Notes under the pieces: generated by a model
The model's input: the letters and a program-made list of their open reading frames with translations, nothing else
What the model was told of the DNA's origin: nothing
The model's database searches: none
Source of the DNA: Phlegmacium glaucopus
Taxonomy: Eukaryota > Basidiomycota > Agaricomycetes > Agaricales > Cortinariaceae
Length of the DNA stretch: 64,000 nucleotides
Direction: 5' to 3'
Assembly (NCBI GenBank): GCA_015039465.1
Contig: MU130299.1
Span: 515,942 to 579,941 of the forward strand
Shown here: in pieces, positions 1 through 12,385 of the stretch
How positions within the stretch are numbered: the stretch's first letter is position 1
How the letters are laid out: every line of letters starts with the position of its first letter
Position numbers and translations under genes: made by a program

Positions 1-2320
1 TGTTGGATCACATTGTCCCAAATTTGGGTGTAAACATTGAATGTACAATACATGATCTCAAACAGAAAGGCATTTTGCTTGATACTGGTTGGAAATTTTT
101 CATTGACGCGTTGCCCAAGAATGCCGATGACGATGAGCAAAAGGTGTTTTTGAAAATGCAAACTGTTTATCGAAATATCATTACCTCGACCAAGTTTGAA
201 GTGGGGCATTCACGCTCTCCTACATTGGACTTCGGCACCTGTCCTGACAAGCTTCCTTACATCACTCCTATTTCCGAAACGAACATCAGAAGTCGACCCG
301 ATGGTTGCGGTCAGCTCAACAGCAGTCATTCAATTCATACTTCTCAATGCGGTTATCCTTCTCGGGAAAAGGGCGAGTATCACTGGTTTAATATCGCATA
401 TATAGAAGAATACAAGAAGAAGAATACGAAAAACGATCTCAACGATGTATGTCCCCGTCTTATTCTCAATTCATTTGTTCACTTATTGATCTCAGAACGT
501 CTTGAAAATATTATGGAGCTTACATCACATGATGAATATCGATCATCGACGTAGATTCGCTTTTGGTGTCACCATCGAGAACACTGATACGAGGATTTGG
601 TTTTGCTGTCGTCAGATGATATTTGTAACCCGGCGTTTTGACTTCATGAAGGTGAATTTTAGGCTACGCTTGCTTTCGTTGTGCACATTTATTGACCAGT
701 GAAGCATATCTGTTGTCTGTTGGATTTCTAGGAGCCAGCGAAATTGATCCGACTAATCTCGTCATTGGCGTATGCCGATGTCGTGAAACTGGGGTATGAT
801 CCTACGATGGAATTAATTTGGAAGGACGATAGATGGAACTACCGAATCACTATCCAAGGGAAAGATAATCACGGAGATGTCGCCACAAAGGCCTACGAGA
901 CCATTAGCATCATCGCTGACATGTCGTCCAATCTACGTGGACGCGCAACGCGGGTTTATGAGGCTTTTGACGTTGGAAACCCAGGGGCGACGGTAGTGAT
1001 TAAGGATTCGTGGGTGGATGCCAATCGCCCCAAAGAGGGGGATATGCTGAGCGAGATCTTGGACGGTGCTTCTGAAGACGAGAAAGCGATGTTTTTGACT
1101 ATTCTCCTTCATGGCGTTGTCACAATTGATGGTAGGCAGGATCTTACACAAGATCTCCTTATGAATGGCTACCTGATTAGCAACGACAATTCAATAAGCA
1201 AGAAGAAATCGCATGATGTATCCGATCGGCTTGCAGAAAGGATGGTCAAGGTCGGTATTGCTGACCGTGGCACAGAAGATATCATGCAAAGCGACCATAT
1301 ATACACGGCCTCTATATTTAAGCTCCTCGGACCCTGACTCTCAGTCGACCTCCTTGATCACTTCGCCCGACGTGACCACCCTCGACCTCAACGAAAAACG
1401 TTTACCTCGTGTATATGGCCCAAAGGCCCATTATCGAATCGTTTTCAAGGAAAGAGGAGAGTCCCTCCATAGTTTGAGTCGTCTGCGTCAGATCAGACTA
1501 CCTCTCGTTATGCAGGCCATGCAGGATGTCCTTAAAGGTAACGTCATTTCTATCTTGTAGTGAGTCCTTCTGATACCAACTTTTCTCTTAGCTCTAGCCT
1601 TCTTGACGAAGAAGGGATACGTACACCGAGATGTCAGCCCCGGAAATATTATCATTTACAATGGACGTGCGAAATTGAACGATCTAGAATTCGCCAAGGA
1701 ATATGGAACCGTTACTTCGAATAATGTTCGCACCGTAAGTCGACCTCCAATATTCGATCCCTGTTTTTGATTTTCCGCTATAGGGTACCTACAATTTCAT
1801 GGCGGTAGAAGTGGAAACTTCCGCATATATGTACCATCCTGATTGCCGCTTCTCGCACAACCCTCTGCACGACATTGAATCCCTCTGGTGGGTGGGCCTT
1901 TGGTTTCTACTCTGTCATTATACGGCTGGCAATCTTCGGGACGTTACCGTGCAAAAGCATATCGAATTCGTTAAAATGCTTGGCCAGACTATATTCAACA
2001 CCGGCGCTGACCACCGCCGCCGACGTGACGCGCTCATTCACTCAACCCTGCTTACACATTCCAATCCACTATGTTTCCAACAAAGTGTCCAGTGCCTTGT
2101 CGATGTACTGGACGATTTCAGGGCCCAACTCATCACGTACTACAAAGATTACAACCCACAGCAACCTCAAGATCGGACATTCTTCACCCCTGATGTTCAT
2201 CGTAAAGTTGGTGTTTTATTTGAGAATATTCTGGAGTCGTTAGGGAATGACAACACTGAAATCTGGCACATGGACTACATTACAGCCCACATAGCCTATT
2301 TGAAGGAGAATAGAAAATGA
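1..2320 (+). pseudogene. FunK1 fungal kinase copy A, 5'-truncated by window and frameshifted
   Basis: This is the first of three tandem FunK1 (fungal-type protein kinase) copies. Inferred exons by comparison with copy B are <1-446, 496-651, 732-1537, 1592-1734 and 1784-2320. The start lies left of the window. Exon 4 carries the catalytic loop VHRDVSPGN and the DFG-like segment LNDLEFAKEYG, and exon 5 has the family motif HDIESLWWVGLW. Compared with copy B, exon 3 lacks 8 nt near 1329-1330, which moves the reading frame into a stop (TGA, about 1335) before the kinase loop. The downstream exons stay open in the correct frame. It is therefore probably a pseudogene, unless unusual splicing rescues it. 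Positions 1-1495 look identical to 5709-7203 of copy C. Confidence 0.75.
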
Positions 2321-2635
2321 TGTGGGCGCTTAACACAAGTATCTAGGTTCTGGAATGCCCTTGACATGATATTTATGGCGAGCGACTCGACTCACTCGCT
2401 GGCGGCCAGGTGCCATTTGGATTCGCTCGCAAGTATTTTAACTCTACAGACGTTCAGTGATTGAATCGTGTTCAATACTATTACTGGCCATCACTCTGGA
2501 ATATCTCCAACGAATCCGCAACCATAATCTTTATATACGAAAAATGTTTCATCGCCCGTTTTGTCAAGTTAATGTTATTGCATGCTAGCTCTAGTCACAC
2601 AGCGTCACAGGAGCACATGTTTGCCACTCACAAAC

Positions 2636-2690
2636 CACGTGCACCTTAATGTTACATGTTACGTGGCGCGGTCACATGTGTTTCGCCAAT
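2636..2690 (+). promoter_or_regulatory. Conserved G-box promoter module upstream of FunK1 copy B
   Basis: CACGTG (2636-2641) is followed by GCACCTTA, TTACATGTTACGTG and a CACATGTG element. The same ordered block occurs upstream of copy C (from 5436). Repetition at the same distance from two start codons suggests a promoter element rather than chance. Binding of bHLH-type factors to CACGTG is known in general; its use here is inferred. Confidence 0.4.
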
Positions 2691-2746
2691 GATTCCAATT
2701 CACCTTGACATCTGCAACCTTCTCCGACTACTTATCGGTTACATCT

Positions 2747-5248
2747 ATGTCTCAATCACAAAGCTTAACGGGCGATATTCATTTAAAGCAGAATCCAGCT
2801 GCAACAGGCGTTTTTATTAATGGCACTCTTGGGGAGCAAAGATTGGCTGTCTTGACCGACTTGGGCAATGTTCCAGAGGTCACCGTCGACTTTATGTTGG
2901 ATCACATTGTCCCAAATTTGGGTGTAAACATTGAATGTACAATACATGATCTCAAACAGAAAGGCATTTTGCTTGATACTGGTTGGAAAGTTTTCATTGA
3001 CGCGTTGCCCAAGAATTCCGATGATGACGAGCAAAAGGTGTTTTTGAAAATGCAAACTATTTATCGAAATATCATTACCTCGACCAAGTTTGAAATGGGG
3101 CATTCCCGATCTCCTACATTGGACTTGGGCACCTGTCCTGACATCGCTCCTATATCCGAAACGAACATCAGAAGTCGCCCGGATGGCTGCGGTCAGCTCA
3201 ACAGCAGTCATTCAATTCACACTTCTCAATGCGGTTATCCTTCTCAGGACAAGGGTGAATATCACTGGTTTAATATTGCATATGTAGAAGAATACAAGAA
3301 GAAGAATACGAAAAAGGATCTCAACGATGTATGTCCCCGTCTTATTCTCAATTCATTTGTTCACTTATTGATCTTCAGAACGTCTTGAAAATATTATGGA
3401 GCTTACATCATATAATGAATATCGATCGTCGACGTAGATTCGCTTTTGGTGTCACTATCGAGAACACTGATACAAGGATTTGGTTTTGCTGTCGTCAGAT
3501 AGTATTTGTAACCCAGCATTTTGACTTCATGAAGGTGAATTTTAGACTACGCTTGCTTTCGTTGTGCATATTTATTGACCAGTGATGCATCTCTGTTGGA
3601 TTTATAGGAGCCAGCCAAATTGATCCGACTCATTTCATCATTGGCCTATGCCGATGTCGTGAAACTGGGGTATGATCCTACGATGGAATTATTTTGGAAG
3701 AAACATAAATGGAACTACTGGATCACTATCCAAGGGAAAGATAATCACGGAAATGTCGACACGAAGATATACGAGACCATTGACATCATCGCTGATATGT
3801 CGACCAGCCTACGTGGACGCGCAACGCGGGTTTATGAAGCATTCGACATCGAAAACCCAGGGGCGAAGGTAGTGATTAAGGATTCGTGGGTGGATGCCAA
3901 TCGCCCCAAAGAGGGGGATATGCTGAGCAAAATCCTGGACGGTGCTTCTGAAGACGAGAAAGCGATGTTTTTGACTATTCTCCTTCATGGCGTTGTCACG
4001 ATCAATGGTAGGCAGGACCTTACACAAGATCTCTTTATGAATGGCTACATGATTAGCGTCGACGGCGCTTCAACTGAAGAGGAATCGCACGATATGTTCA
4101 ATGAACTTGTAGAACGGGGGCCCAACGTCGACCGGCTTGTAAGAAAGCTGGGCAACTTCAATATTGCTGACCGTGGCGCGAAAGGTATCATGCAACGCGA
4201 CCATATACACAAGGCCTCAATATTTGAGCTCCTCAAAATATCGGACCCTGACTCTCAGCCAGCCTCCTTGATCACTTCGCCCAACGTGTCCACTCTCAGC
4301 CCCGACTCACAACGGAAACCTCGTGTATATGGCCCAAAGGCCCATTATCGAATCGTTTTCAAGGAAAGATGGGAGTCCCTCCATAGTTTGAGTCGTCTGC
4401 GTCAGATCAAAGTACCTGTTGTTATGCAGGCTATGCATGATGTCCTTAAGGGTAATGTTATTTCTATCTTGTAGTGAGTCCTTCTGATACCGACTTTTCT
4501 CTTAGCTCTAGCCTTCTTGACGACAAAGGGATACGTACACCGAGATATCAGCCCTGGAAATATTATCATTTATAATGGACGTGCGAAATTGAACGATCTA
4601 GAATTCGCCAAAGAGTATGGAAGTGGTACTTCGAACAATGTTCGCGCCGTAAGTCGACCTCTCCAATATTTATTCCCTGTTTTTGATTTTCCGCTATAGG
4701 GTACCTACGATTTCATGGCGGTAGAAGTGCAAAGTCTTGCACATATATTCCATCCTGAGTCGAGGTTTTCGCACAACCCTCTGCACGACATTGAATCCCT
4801 TTGGTGGGTGGGCGTTTGGTTTCTGGTCTGTCATTATACGGTTGGCAATGTTCGGAACGTTACCGTGCAAAGGCATATCGAAGTTGTTAAAAAGCTTGGC
4901 CAGACTTTATTCAACAGCGGCGCTGACAATCTCAGCCGACGTGACGCACTCATTTACTCAACCCTCTTAACACACTCCAATCCACTATGTTTCCAGCAAA
5001 GTGTCCAGTATCTTGTCGATGTACTGGACGATTTCAGGGCCCAACTCATCACGTACTACGAAGATTACAACCCAAAGCAACCTCAAGATCACTCATTCTT
5101 CACCCCTGATGTTCATCGTAGACTTGGTGTTTTATTTGAGAATATTCTGGAGTCGTTAGGGAATGACAACACTGAACTCTGGCACATGGACTACATTACA
5201 GCCCACATAACCTATTTGAGGAGAATAGAAAATGATGTGGGCGCCTAA
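2747..5248 (+). CDS. FunK1 fungal-type protein kinase, copy B (intact)
   Basis: Model: join(2747..3328, 3379..3534, 3608..4451, 4506..4648, 4700..5248), 757 aa. All introns are GT-AG and 50-73 nt, and phases agree. The start MSQSQSLTGD was chosen because copy C has the same one at the same place. Exon 2 carries the family segment FGVTIENTDTRIWFCCRQ. The bipartite kinase domain has HRD at about residues 539-541, the metal-binding Asn at 546 (HRDISPGN) and LNDLE around 556-560 in place of DFG. The C-terminal motif is HDIESLWWVGVWF. FunK1 kinases are expanded in multicellular basidiomycetes; their substrates are mostly unknown. Only this copy has an unbroken exon 3, so it is the likely functional member of the array. 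Confidence 0.9.
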
Positions 5249-5435
5249 CACAAGTATCTAGGTTCTGGAATGCCCTTGTTATGGCGAGCGACTCGCTGGT
5301 GGGCTAGGTGCCATTTGGATTCGCTCGCAAGTATTTTAACTCTACAGACGTTCAGTGATTGAATCGTGTTATCTACTATTACTGTCAATCACCCTGAGCT
5401 CTAGTCACAGCATCACGGGAGCCACTCTCACAAGC

Positions 5436-5490
5436 CACGTGCACCTTAGTGTTACATGTTACGTGACGAGGTCACATGTGGTTTTGCGAC
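5436..5490 (+). promoter_or_regulatory. Conserved G-box promoter module upstream of FunK1 copy C
   Basis: CACGTG at 5436-5441 is followed by GCACCTTAGTG, TTACATGTTACGTG and TCACATGTG, matching the block at 2636-2690 with few changes. It lies about 120 bp before the copy C start codon. Regulatory function is inferred only from its conservation between tandem copies. Confidence 0.4.
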
Positions 5491-5560
5491 ACCAATCACT
5501 AACGTGATTTCAATTCACCTTAAATCTGCAACCTTCTCCGACTACTTATCGGTTACATCT

Positions 5561-8025
5561 ATGTCTCAATCACAAAGCTTAACGGGCGACATTCCTTTAA
5601 AGCAGAATCCAGCTACAACAGGCGTTTGTATTGACGGCACTCTTGGGGACCAAGGATTGGCTGTCTTGACCGACTTGGGCAATATTCCGGAGGTCACTGT
5701 CGACTTTATGTTGGATCACATTGTCCCAAATTTGGGTGTAAACATTGAATGTACAATACATGATCTCAAACAGAAAGGCATTTTGCTTGATACTGGTTGG
5801 AAATTTTTCATTGACGCGTTGCCCAAGAATGCCGATGACGATGAGCAAAAGGTGTTTTTGAAAATGCAAACTGTTTATCGAAATATCATTACCTCGACCA
5901 AGTTTGAAGTGGGGCATTCACGCTCTCCTACATTGGACTTCGGCACCTGTCCTGACAAGCTTCCTTACATCACTCCTATTTCCGAAACGAACATCAGAAG
6001 TCGACCCGATGGTTGCGGTCAGCTCAACAGCAGTCATTCAATTCATACTTCTCAATGCGGTTATCCTTCTCGGGAAAAGGGCGAGTATCACTGGTTTAAT
6101 ATCGCATATATAGAAGAATACAAGAAGAAGAATACGAAAAACGATCTCAACGATGTATGTCCCCGTCTTATTCTCAATTCATTTGTTCACTTATTGATCT
6201 CAGAACGTCTTGAAAATATTATGGAGCTTACATCACATGATGAATATCGATCATCGACGTAGATTCGCTTTTGGTGTCACCATCGAGAACACTGATACGA
6301 GGATTTGGTTTTGCTGTCGTCAGATGATATTTGTAACCCGGCGTTTTGACTTCATGAAGGTGAATTTTAGGCTACGCTTGCTTTCGTTGTGCACATTTAT
6401 TGACCAGTGAAGCATATCTGTTGTCTGTTGGATTTCTAGGAGCCAGCGAAATTGATCCGACTAATCTCGTCATTGGCGTATGCCGATGTCGTGAAACTGG
6501 GGTATGATCCTACGATGGAATTAATTTGGAAGGACGATAGATGGAACTACCGAATCACTATCCAAGGGAAAGATAATCACGGAGATGTCGCCACAAAGGC
6601 CTACGAGACCATTAGCATCATCGCTGACATGTCGTCCAATCTACGTGGACGCGCAACGCGGGTTTATGAGGCTTTTGACGTTGGAAACCCAGGGGCGACG
6701 GTAGTGATTAAGGATTCGTGGGTGGATGCCAATCGCCCCAAAGAGGGGGATATGCTGAGCGAGATCTTGGACGGTGCTTCTGAAGACGAGAAAGCGATGT
6801 TTTTGACTATTCTCCTTCATGGCGTTGTCACAATTGATGGTAGGCAGGATCTTACACAAGATCTCCTTATGAATGGCTACCTGATTAGCAACGACAATTC
6901 AATAAGCAAGAAGAAATCGCATGATGTATCCGATCGGCTTGCAGAAAGGATGGTCAAGGTCGGTATTGCTGACCGTGGCACAGAAGATATCATGCAAAGC
7001 GACCATATATACACGGCCTCTATATTTAAGCTCCTCGGACCCTGACTCTCAGTCGACCTCCTTGATCACTTCGCCCGACGTGACCACCCTCGACCTCAAC
7101 GAAAAACGTTTACCTCGTGTATATGGCCCAAAGGCCCATTATCGAATCGTTTTCAAGGAAAGAGGAGAGTCCCTCCATAGTTTGAGTCGTCTGCGTCAGA
7201 TCAAACTACCTCTCGCTATACGTGCCATGCAGGATGTCCTTAAAGGTAATGTTATATTTATCTTAGTGAGTGGTTCTAATACCAACTTTTCTCTTAGCTC
7301 TAGCCTTCTTGACGAAGAAAGGATACGTACACCGAGATATCAGCCCTAGAAATATCATCATTTACAATGGACGTGCGAAATTGAACGATCTAGAATTCGC
7401 CAAGGAGTATGGAACTGTTGCTTCGAACAATGTTCGCACCGTAAGTCGCCCCCACCGAATTTTTAGTTTGTCTTTTGATTTTCCGCTGTAGGGTACCTAC
7501 AATTTCATGGCGGTTGAAGTGGAGACTTCCAGATATTTATACCATCCTGGTTCCTACGTTTCGCATAACCCTCTGCACGACATTGAATCCCTCTGGTGGG
7601 TGGGTGTCTGGTTTCTATTCTGTCATTATAAACCTAGCAATCTCCGGGACGTTACCGTGCAAAAGCATATCGAAGTCGTCAAAAAGGTTGGCAAGACTAT
7701 ATTCAGCAACGGCGTTGACTCTGTCAGTCGACATCATGCACTCATGCAGCCAACCCTGCTTAGGGACTCCTATGCAACAAGTTTTCCAAAAAGTGTCCAG
7801 GACTTTTTCGCTGTGCTCGACGAATTCAGGGCGCAACTCGTCACATACTACGCAATTTACAATCCAAAGGAACCTCAAAATCGGTCATTCTTCACTCCCG
7901 ATGTTCATCGTAAATGTGGTGTTTTATTTGAGACTCTTATGGAGTTGTTGAATGACAAGACTGAACTCTGGCCCTTGCACCACATTGCAACCCACATGAC
8001 CTATTTGAAAGATAAGGGAAAATGA
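5561..8025 (+). pseudogene. FunK1 fungal kinase copy C, frameshifted in exon 3
   Basis: Exons by homology: 5561-6154, 6204-6359, 6440-7245, 7298-7440 and 7492-8025. The start MSQSQSLTGD and most exons are well preserved. The same 8-nt loss as in copy A, near 7037, makes exon 3 end at a TGA (7043-7045), so the kinase loop is out of frame. The loop reads VHRDISPRN, with Arg replacing the usual Gly before the metal-binding Asn. The last exon is the most diverged of the three copies. It is probably a pseudogene, though a truncated N-terminal product of about 450 aa could still be made. It shares an apparently identical 1495-bp block with copy A, while copy B lies between them and differs. Confidence 0.75.
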
Positions 8026-9250
8026 TGTGGGCACTTAACGCAAGTATCTAGGTTCTGAAATGCGCACTCGTTGACATGATATGGCTGCTAGTCAGCTCAC
8101 AACTGCGATCATGATGCTCGAAGATGAAGATCTGGTTGGACGATGCACTGCTGGGGGTGAATCGCAAGTTACACGTTGCTAAGACTCCATTAACTATACA
8201 CGTATAGGAATAGAAATTTCAGTTGGCTTTTCGAAAATAATTTATATATCGAAAGTAAATTACTATCTTGAATAGAGAAAACGCTGCGATCCAACCAGGC
8301 ATGGGTGCATCAACAATTGCATTTTGACTCGGAGCAGATGGATGAGTAAGCCGCTCCGAGTCCTGGAGTTGAGATGAAATCCCCAAGCAAATTCTCGTAT
8401 CTTCGAGATCTTCGAGAATCAAAGATATGACAAGTCTAATTTTCGTCTTCATGATTCCTTCCCCGATTGTACTGGTCCGGACTTCGACCTTTGTCTTTCT
8501 TTGCTTTGAAAGAATGGTCCAGAGCTGCGATCGCTTTTGCCTCCCAGTCATCCTTTCATTCAAATGCTTTGAGAAATATATGCACGGGTCGCCAGCAAGC
8601 CACCAGACAATATCAGATTCGGGATCTCTGAAAGACGGTAAGCGAAAAGCCGAGCGGCAATCAGCGGATCCCATCATCACGACGATGATGGTTCGACCAT
8701 ACCACTACCATACCTCGACCTAGGCGCTTCAGCTTCCAAGTTTTATTCGTGTCATCATTTGCCTGTTTTCTCTCATATATCATATTGAAAATATCTGAAA
8801 TACACTATCTTAATCGATCCCGCCGACACCTGCCGTGGGTTTTCCGTGTCCTATTTTATCTCATCTGTGGTCGTGCCACATCTGATCCGATGCTATTATT
8901 TCTTAGTTTAGGTAAACTTTCTACGATAGGTCGAGAACACAGCCAGTACACAGCCTCGTAAATTGACATTCTTCTACCCAATGCAGTCTATAAATTACCT
9001 TTACCCTTTCAGCCACCTTCCCTCTATCTGGCTACTCCTGGTCCTCTCCTCAAAGTTTGAAAATTCAACAACATGAACTTCAATATTCAATGTCAATAAT
9101 GATACTCTCAGATCCACGTGACGCCATCCGTCTTACTGCCACTTGATAATGCTTGTAAGCGCCTCGAGGCGGCAAATAACTCAGCGCCTCATCCGCAGAC
9201 TTCCCGGACGAAGCGAGTCCGTTCCCCCCATTGCATCATCACATCTGCCG
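8026..9250. other. Intergenic spacer
   Basis: No supported gene. A 153-codon minus-strand ORF (8219-8680) has no recognisable domain or family pattern. A TATA-like stretch with a pyrimidine-rich segment occurs at about 8985-9050 and may belong to the promoter of the F-box gene. Confidence 0.5.
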
Positions 9251-10801
9251 ATGAGCCAACTAAACGAGGATATTCTGCGCCACATTATTCCTTATCTCTC
9301 ACTGGAGACACTTGACAGGATTAATGCTGCCCATCATGTCTTTTTTGACGCATGGATGAAGGCTCGTTACGAAAGCCTCACCTTCGTAACGAGCAATGAG
9401 CGACTGTTGGCTCATCTAGTGTAAGTGTCACCAGTTGTTGATTCGTCTTTCCGGCTCAAGCGCCCATATTAGCGACCGAAGGGTGGCTCGATACGTGAAA
9501 AGGGTCTCTATACGTCCATGGCTTATACGTCTTCCTGCAATTAGACTGAGCCTTTGGGTCAATATCCACGAGATTCTCGATTCGGACTATATCGAAAAAG
9601 AAAATCAGCAACGGTTGCGGAAATGTTTACAGAAAGACATTGATCTTGTCGTCTCTGCGTTTGATGCCATGAGAGACATCAAGGAGTATGACATATGCTG
9701 GGACGAAAACAGTGGTTATCATCCCGAGCTCTATAAAGCGTTCTTTACACCGATATTGCGGAAATGGACAAGACACCTAGTCAAATTGACAATCAAGGTC
9801 CCGCCGCGGTTCTTAGGGTCCCTTGCATCCGTACGTCTCATAAACTTGGAAACCCTCGAGTACCATATTTGTACGGGAGAACTGCCATCCGGGGAAATCG
9901 ACCACATTCACAATGGATTTCTTGTTTTTGTGAACAACCTCAAGGATTCCTTGGAATGTATATCTTTCGTCTCAACACACACCTCACGTAACCTCGACAT
10001 TACCCGGATTTACAGATCGTTAGGTCCGTTCCCCAAACTACGCTCCATCTCATTGTCCTGCCCTTTTGACGGCAGCCACCTCTCTGATCCTTCGGTTTTT
10101 GTTCAGTTTCTCGAGAAGCATCGATATACGTTGAACAGTATCAGTCTGTTAACGAGCCGTCCAACAACCCACTCGACGCCAGGTCCAGAATACATCAATT
10201 GGATACAAGATATCTTGACTTCGGTCCATAGCCCTTTTCCTGGACTTCGAAGCCTTGCTCTGGCTCTAAGACCATTGAAAGCCCCCTTAACCAACGTCTC
10301 CAATTTTCTGAAAATGCATATGTCCACTCTTGACTCTCTTATCCTCGCGGATCGTGCTCTTGAGTTTTACGAGTTCGCGGCTCTGATGATAACCCATTGT
10401 AGTCGCTTCGATCTCGCAGGACTCAGACACCTTCGAATCAAACTCAACAACTTTTGTCCGGACATCCTTTACTATCTTGCTTCCGAAGTACCCGGACTGA
10501 CAAGGCTGGATATTGAGTGTATCTCTATAAAAAGTCACCGTATTGATAATACCCACGGTACAGATTTTGTAAGTTACCTCACTTAATTTCGAGATGTGTC
10601 CTATACTTACTTCTGCATTCTTAATAGGAGGCATTTTCGAGGGAAATCATTGCCAAGAAACACCTCTTGGTTAATTGGGAGCTCCAGAGTATGGCGATCG
10701 GACCTCCGGGTCATGACTGGGCGCGCTATGTTGAACGCGCGTTGGTGGAATGTATGCCTAATCTTATGATAGCTAATTATACTAGCCGGGTGGATTTTTG
10801 A
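9251..10801 (+). CDS. F-box domain protein
   Basis: Model: join(9251..9420, 9473..10568, 10628..10801), 479 aa. Introns of 52 and 59 nt have GTAAGT donors. Residues 1-45 form an F-box-like segment starting MSQLNEDILRHIIPYLSLE and ending near FDAWMKARYESLTF. The remainder (VARYVKRVSI, then repeated hydrophobic LR-rich stretches) resembles the degenerate leucine-rich C-terminus of basidiomycete F-box proteins. Such proteins act as substrate receptors of SCF ubiquitin ligases; the target here is unknown. An in-frame ATG at 9149 would add 34 residues, but the later start fits the usual F-box N-terminus. The third exon was added because its frame stays open for 57 codons after a clear acceptor. 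Confidence 0.8.
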
Positions 10802-12385
10802 GTTTTCTTTCGGGACTCTTGTTGTTACTTTTTAATACTCTTTACCTTCGCTGTCATCGATCTTGATTCTCTCTGGATTTTCCCCGTGCTTCCTTGTATA
10901 TTTCGTTACCTTAGTTAAGTGTAATTTGCTATAAATATGCCTTTTCCCTCGGTGCTGACACCGCTGACCACGAGGAAGAACACCCGAACCCTATAAAATG
11001 CTGTAATAGGATGATAGCGTTCACGGAAAGACGATATAAATAATAACGAAGTAAAAGCATATCTAGTGGCCAGTAATGAATTCGTGTGAATGACGTAGTC
11101 TCGACTCCAGACCTAGCAACCGCTGGTGCTCTGCCTGTCCGCTCGCGAAAAACCTCCTGAACCAGTACCTAGAACGACATTGGCGTCGAGATGAAATTAT
11201 TCTTTCGGTCGAGTGCAATTCTACGCAATTCTCCCGATTCCCGAAGCCTGTGCAAAAGGCGAAATACAAAACAGTGGCAACACTAGGTCGATATGTTAAG
11301 CGCTACCGTGGTCTTTCGTTCAACTCGAATTTTCAATAAAAAAGCTGCCCATAGTTCTCCAGGCAGTGGAAACAAATACGACGAGTTTACTAAAGTCAGA
11401 ACTTCAATTAGCCAACAATCCATGGACATGATGCTAGCTTGAAAGCCTGAAAATTTGGAAGGTCGAAAACTCAAAGCGATCAGTCAAGTGACCTTTCCTG
11501 GAAATTTCCGTCTAATTCGGAACAAAGTTTGAAGACCGTGACCAATTGCAGCAGGCTGCCAAAAATGGGCAAGGTTTTTTTGCAAGTTCAACTCAAGCTC
11601 AATTCGGCGTGTACTGTAGACTCGCAGTAGGACCTCACTTTTTCATTAGAAGGTGGACTTGAATTTGGTCCTGGGTACCCAGAATCAACCCAGAATTCGA
11701 AAGGAAATCCTTTGCCATTGTCGAAGGGCTTCTGCAGGTCATCTGAGAGTCTACAGTCGATCCAATCTTCATAATCTCTAATAACCGCCTTCTCCTTGTC
11801 ATTGAGATTTTCATAGACTTGTCATGAGATTCTCGAATGTGACTGCACCTTTATTATGGCACATTTTCATTTCCTTCGAGTTGTACAGTGCAAAGCCCTT
11901 TTTTTTGAACTCAGTTCTTTGAATTTCGATGATATTTTTTATGAGAATCTCAGCTATCTCAAAAAAAAGACCCGCCAAATACAGCCATGTACTTTATTAT
12001 GTTGCTGGACTGTATCTGAAAGGTGTGCTGCAGCTCGATGTCACCAAGTTGTCACAAGATGCCGCTTTTTTGAGTTACGTGATATTCTCACACGAGCCCA
12101 AAAATCACCAGCGGCTGCTGCAGATGACTAAGGAAAACTAGCTTTCATGAACCCCACTTCCAACATTACTTACTTTAGTCGGCGCGGACCCCAAGTGCTG
12201 AGTCAGAAACGGCTCAATAAGCAAAACTAGCAGCTATATGTCAGCAAGCACGCAAGATTCTGTGAAAATGAAGTGACTCAGTCCGTTCGAAATGCTATAT
12301 ATGAGAAGAGGTCCTCACACTCTTCGACCATACAGAGATTCACATATCAAGTCGTTGTGCCATCCCCAATACTTATACGTCTACG
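10802..12385. other. Spacer with possible decayed F-box fragment
   Basis: No intact gene seen. On the plus strand about 11130-11335 reads ...LLNQYLERHWRRDEIIL... then ATLGRYVKRYRGLSF, which weakly resembles the VARYVKR segment of the F-box gene just upstream. It is followed by stops, so it may be a relic of a tandem F-box copy. The rest (11340-12190) holds no recognisable feature. Confidence 0.25.
12199..12303 (+). promoter_or_regulatory. Promoter of AsaB-like gene 1: two bZIP-type sites and TATA
   Basis: TGAGTCA (12199-12205) and TGACTCA (12274-12280) are perfect AP-1/Gcn4-type heptamers. A TATA-like CTATATATG lies at 12295-12303, about 85 bp before the start codon. The paralog at 18239 has TGACTCA and TATATATAT in similar positions plus the shared string GATTCTGTGAAAAT. 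Stress-type bZIP control is inferred. Confidence 0.5.

Noticed and set aside
8219..8680. 153-codon minus-strand ORF
   Set aside because: No domain, no splice-consistent extension and no conserved pattern; could be chance in GC-balanced DNA.
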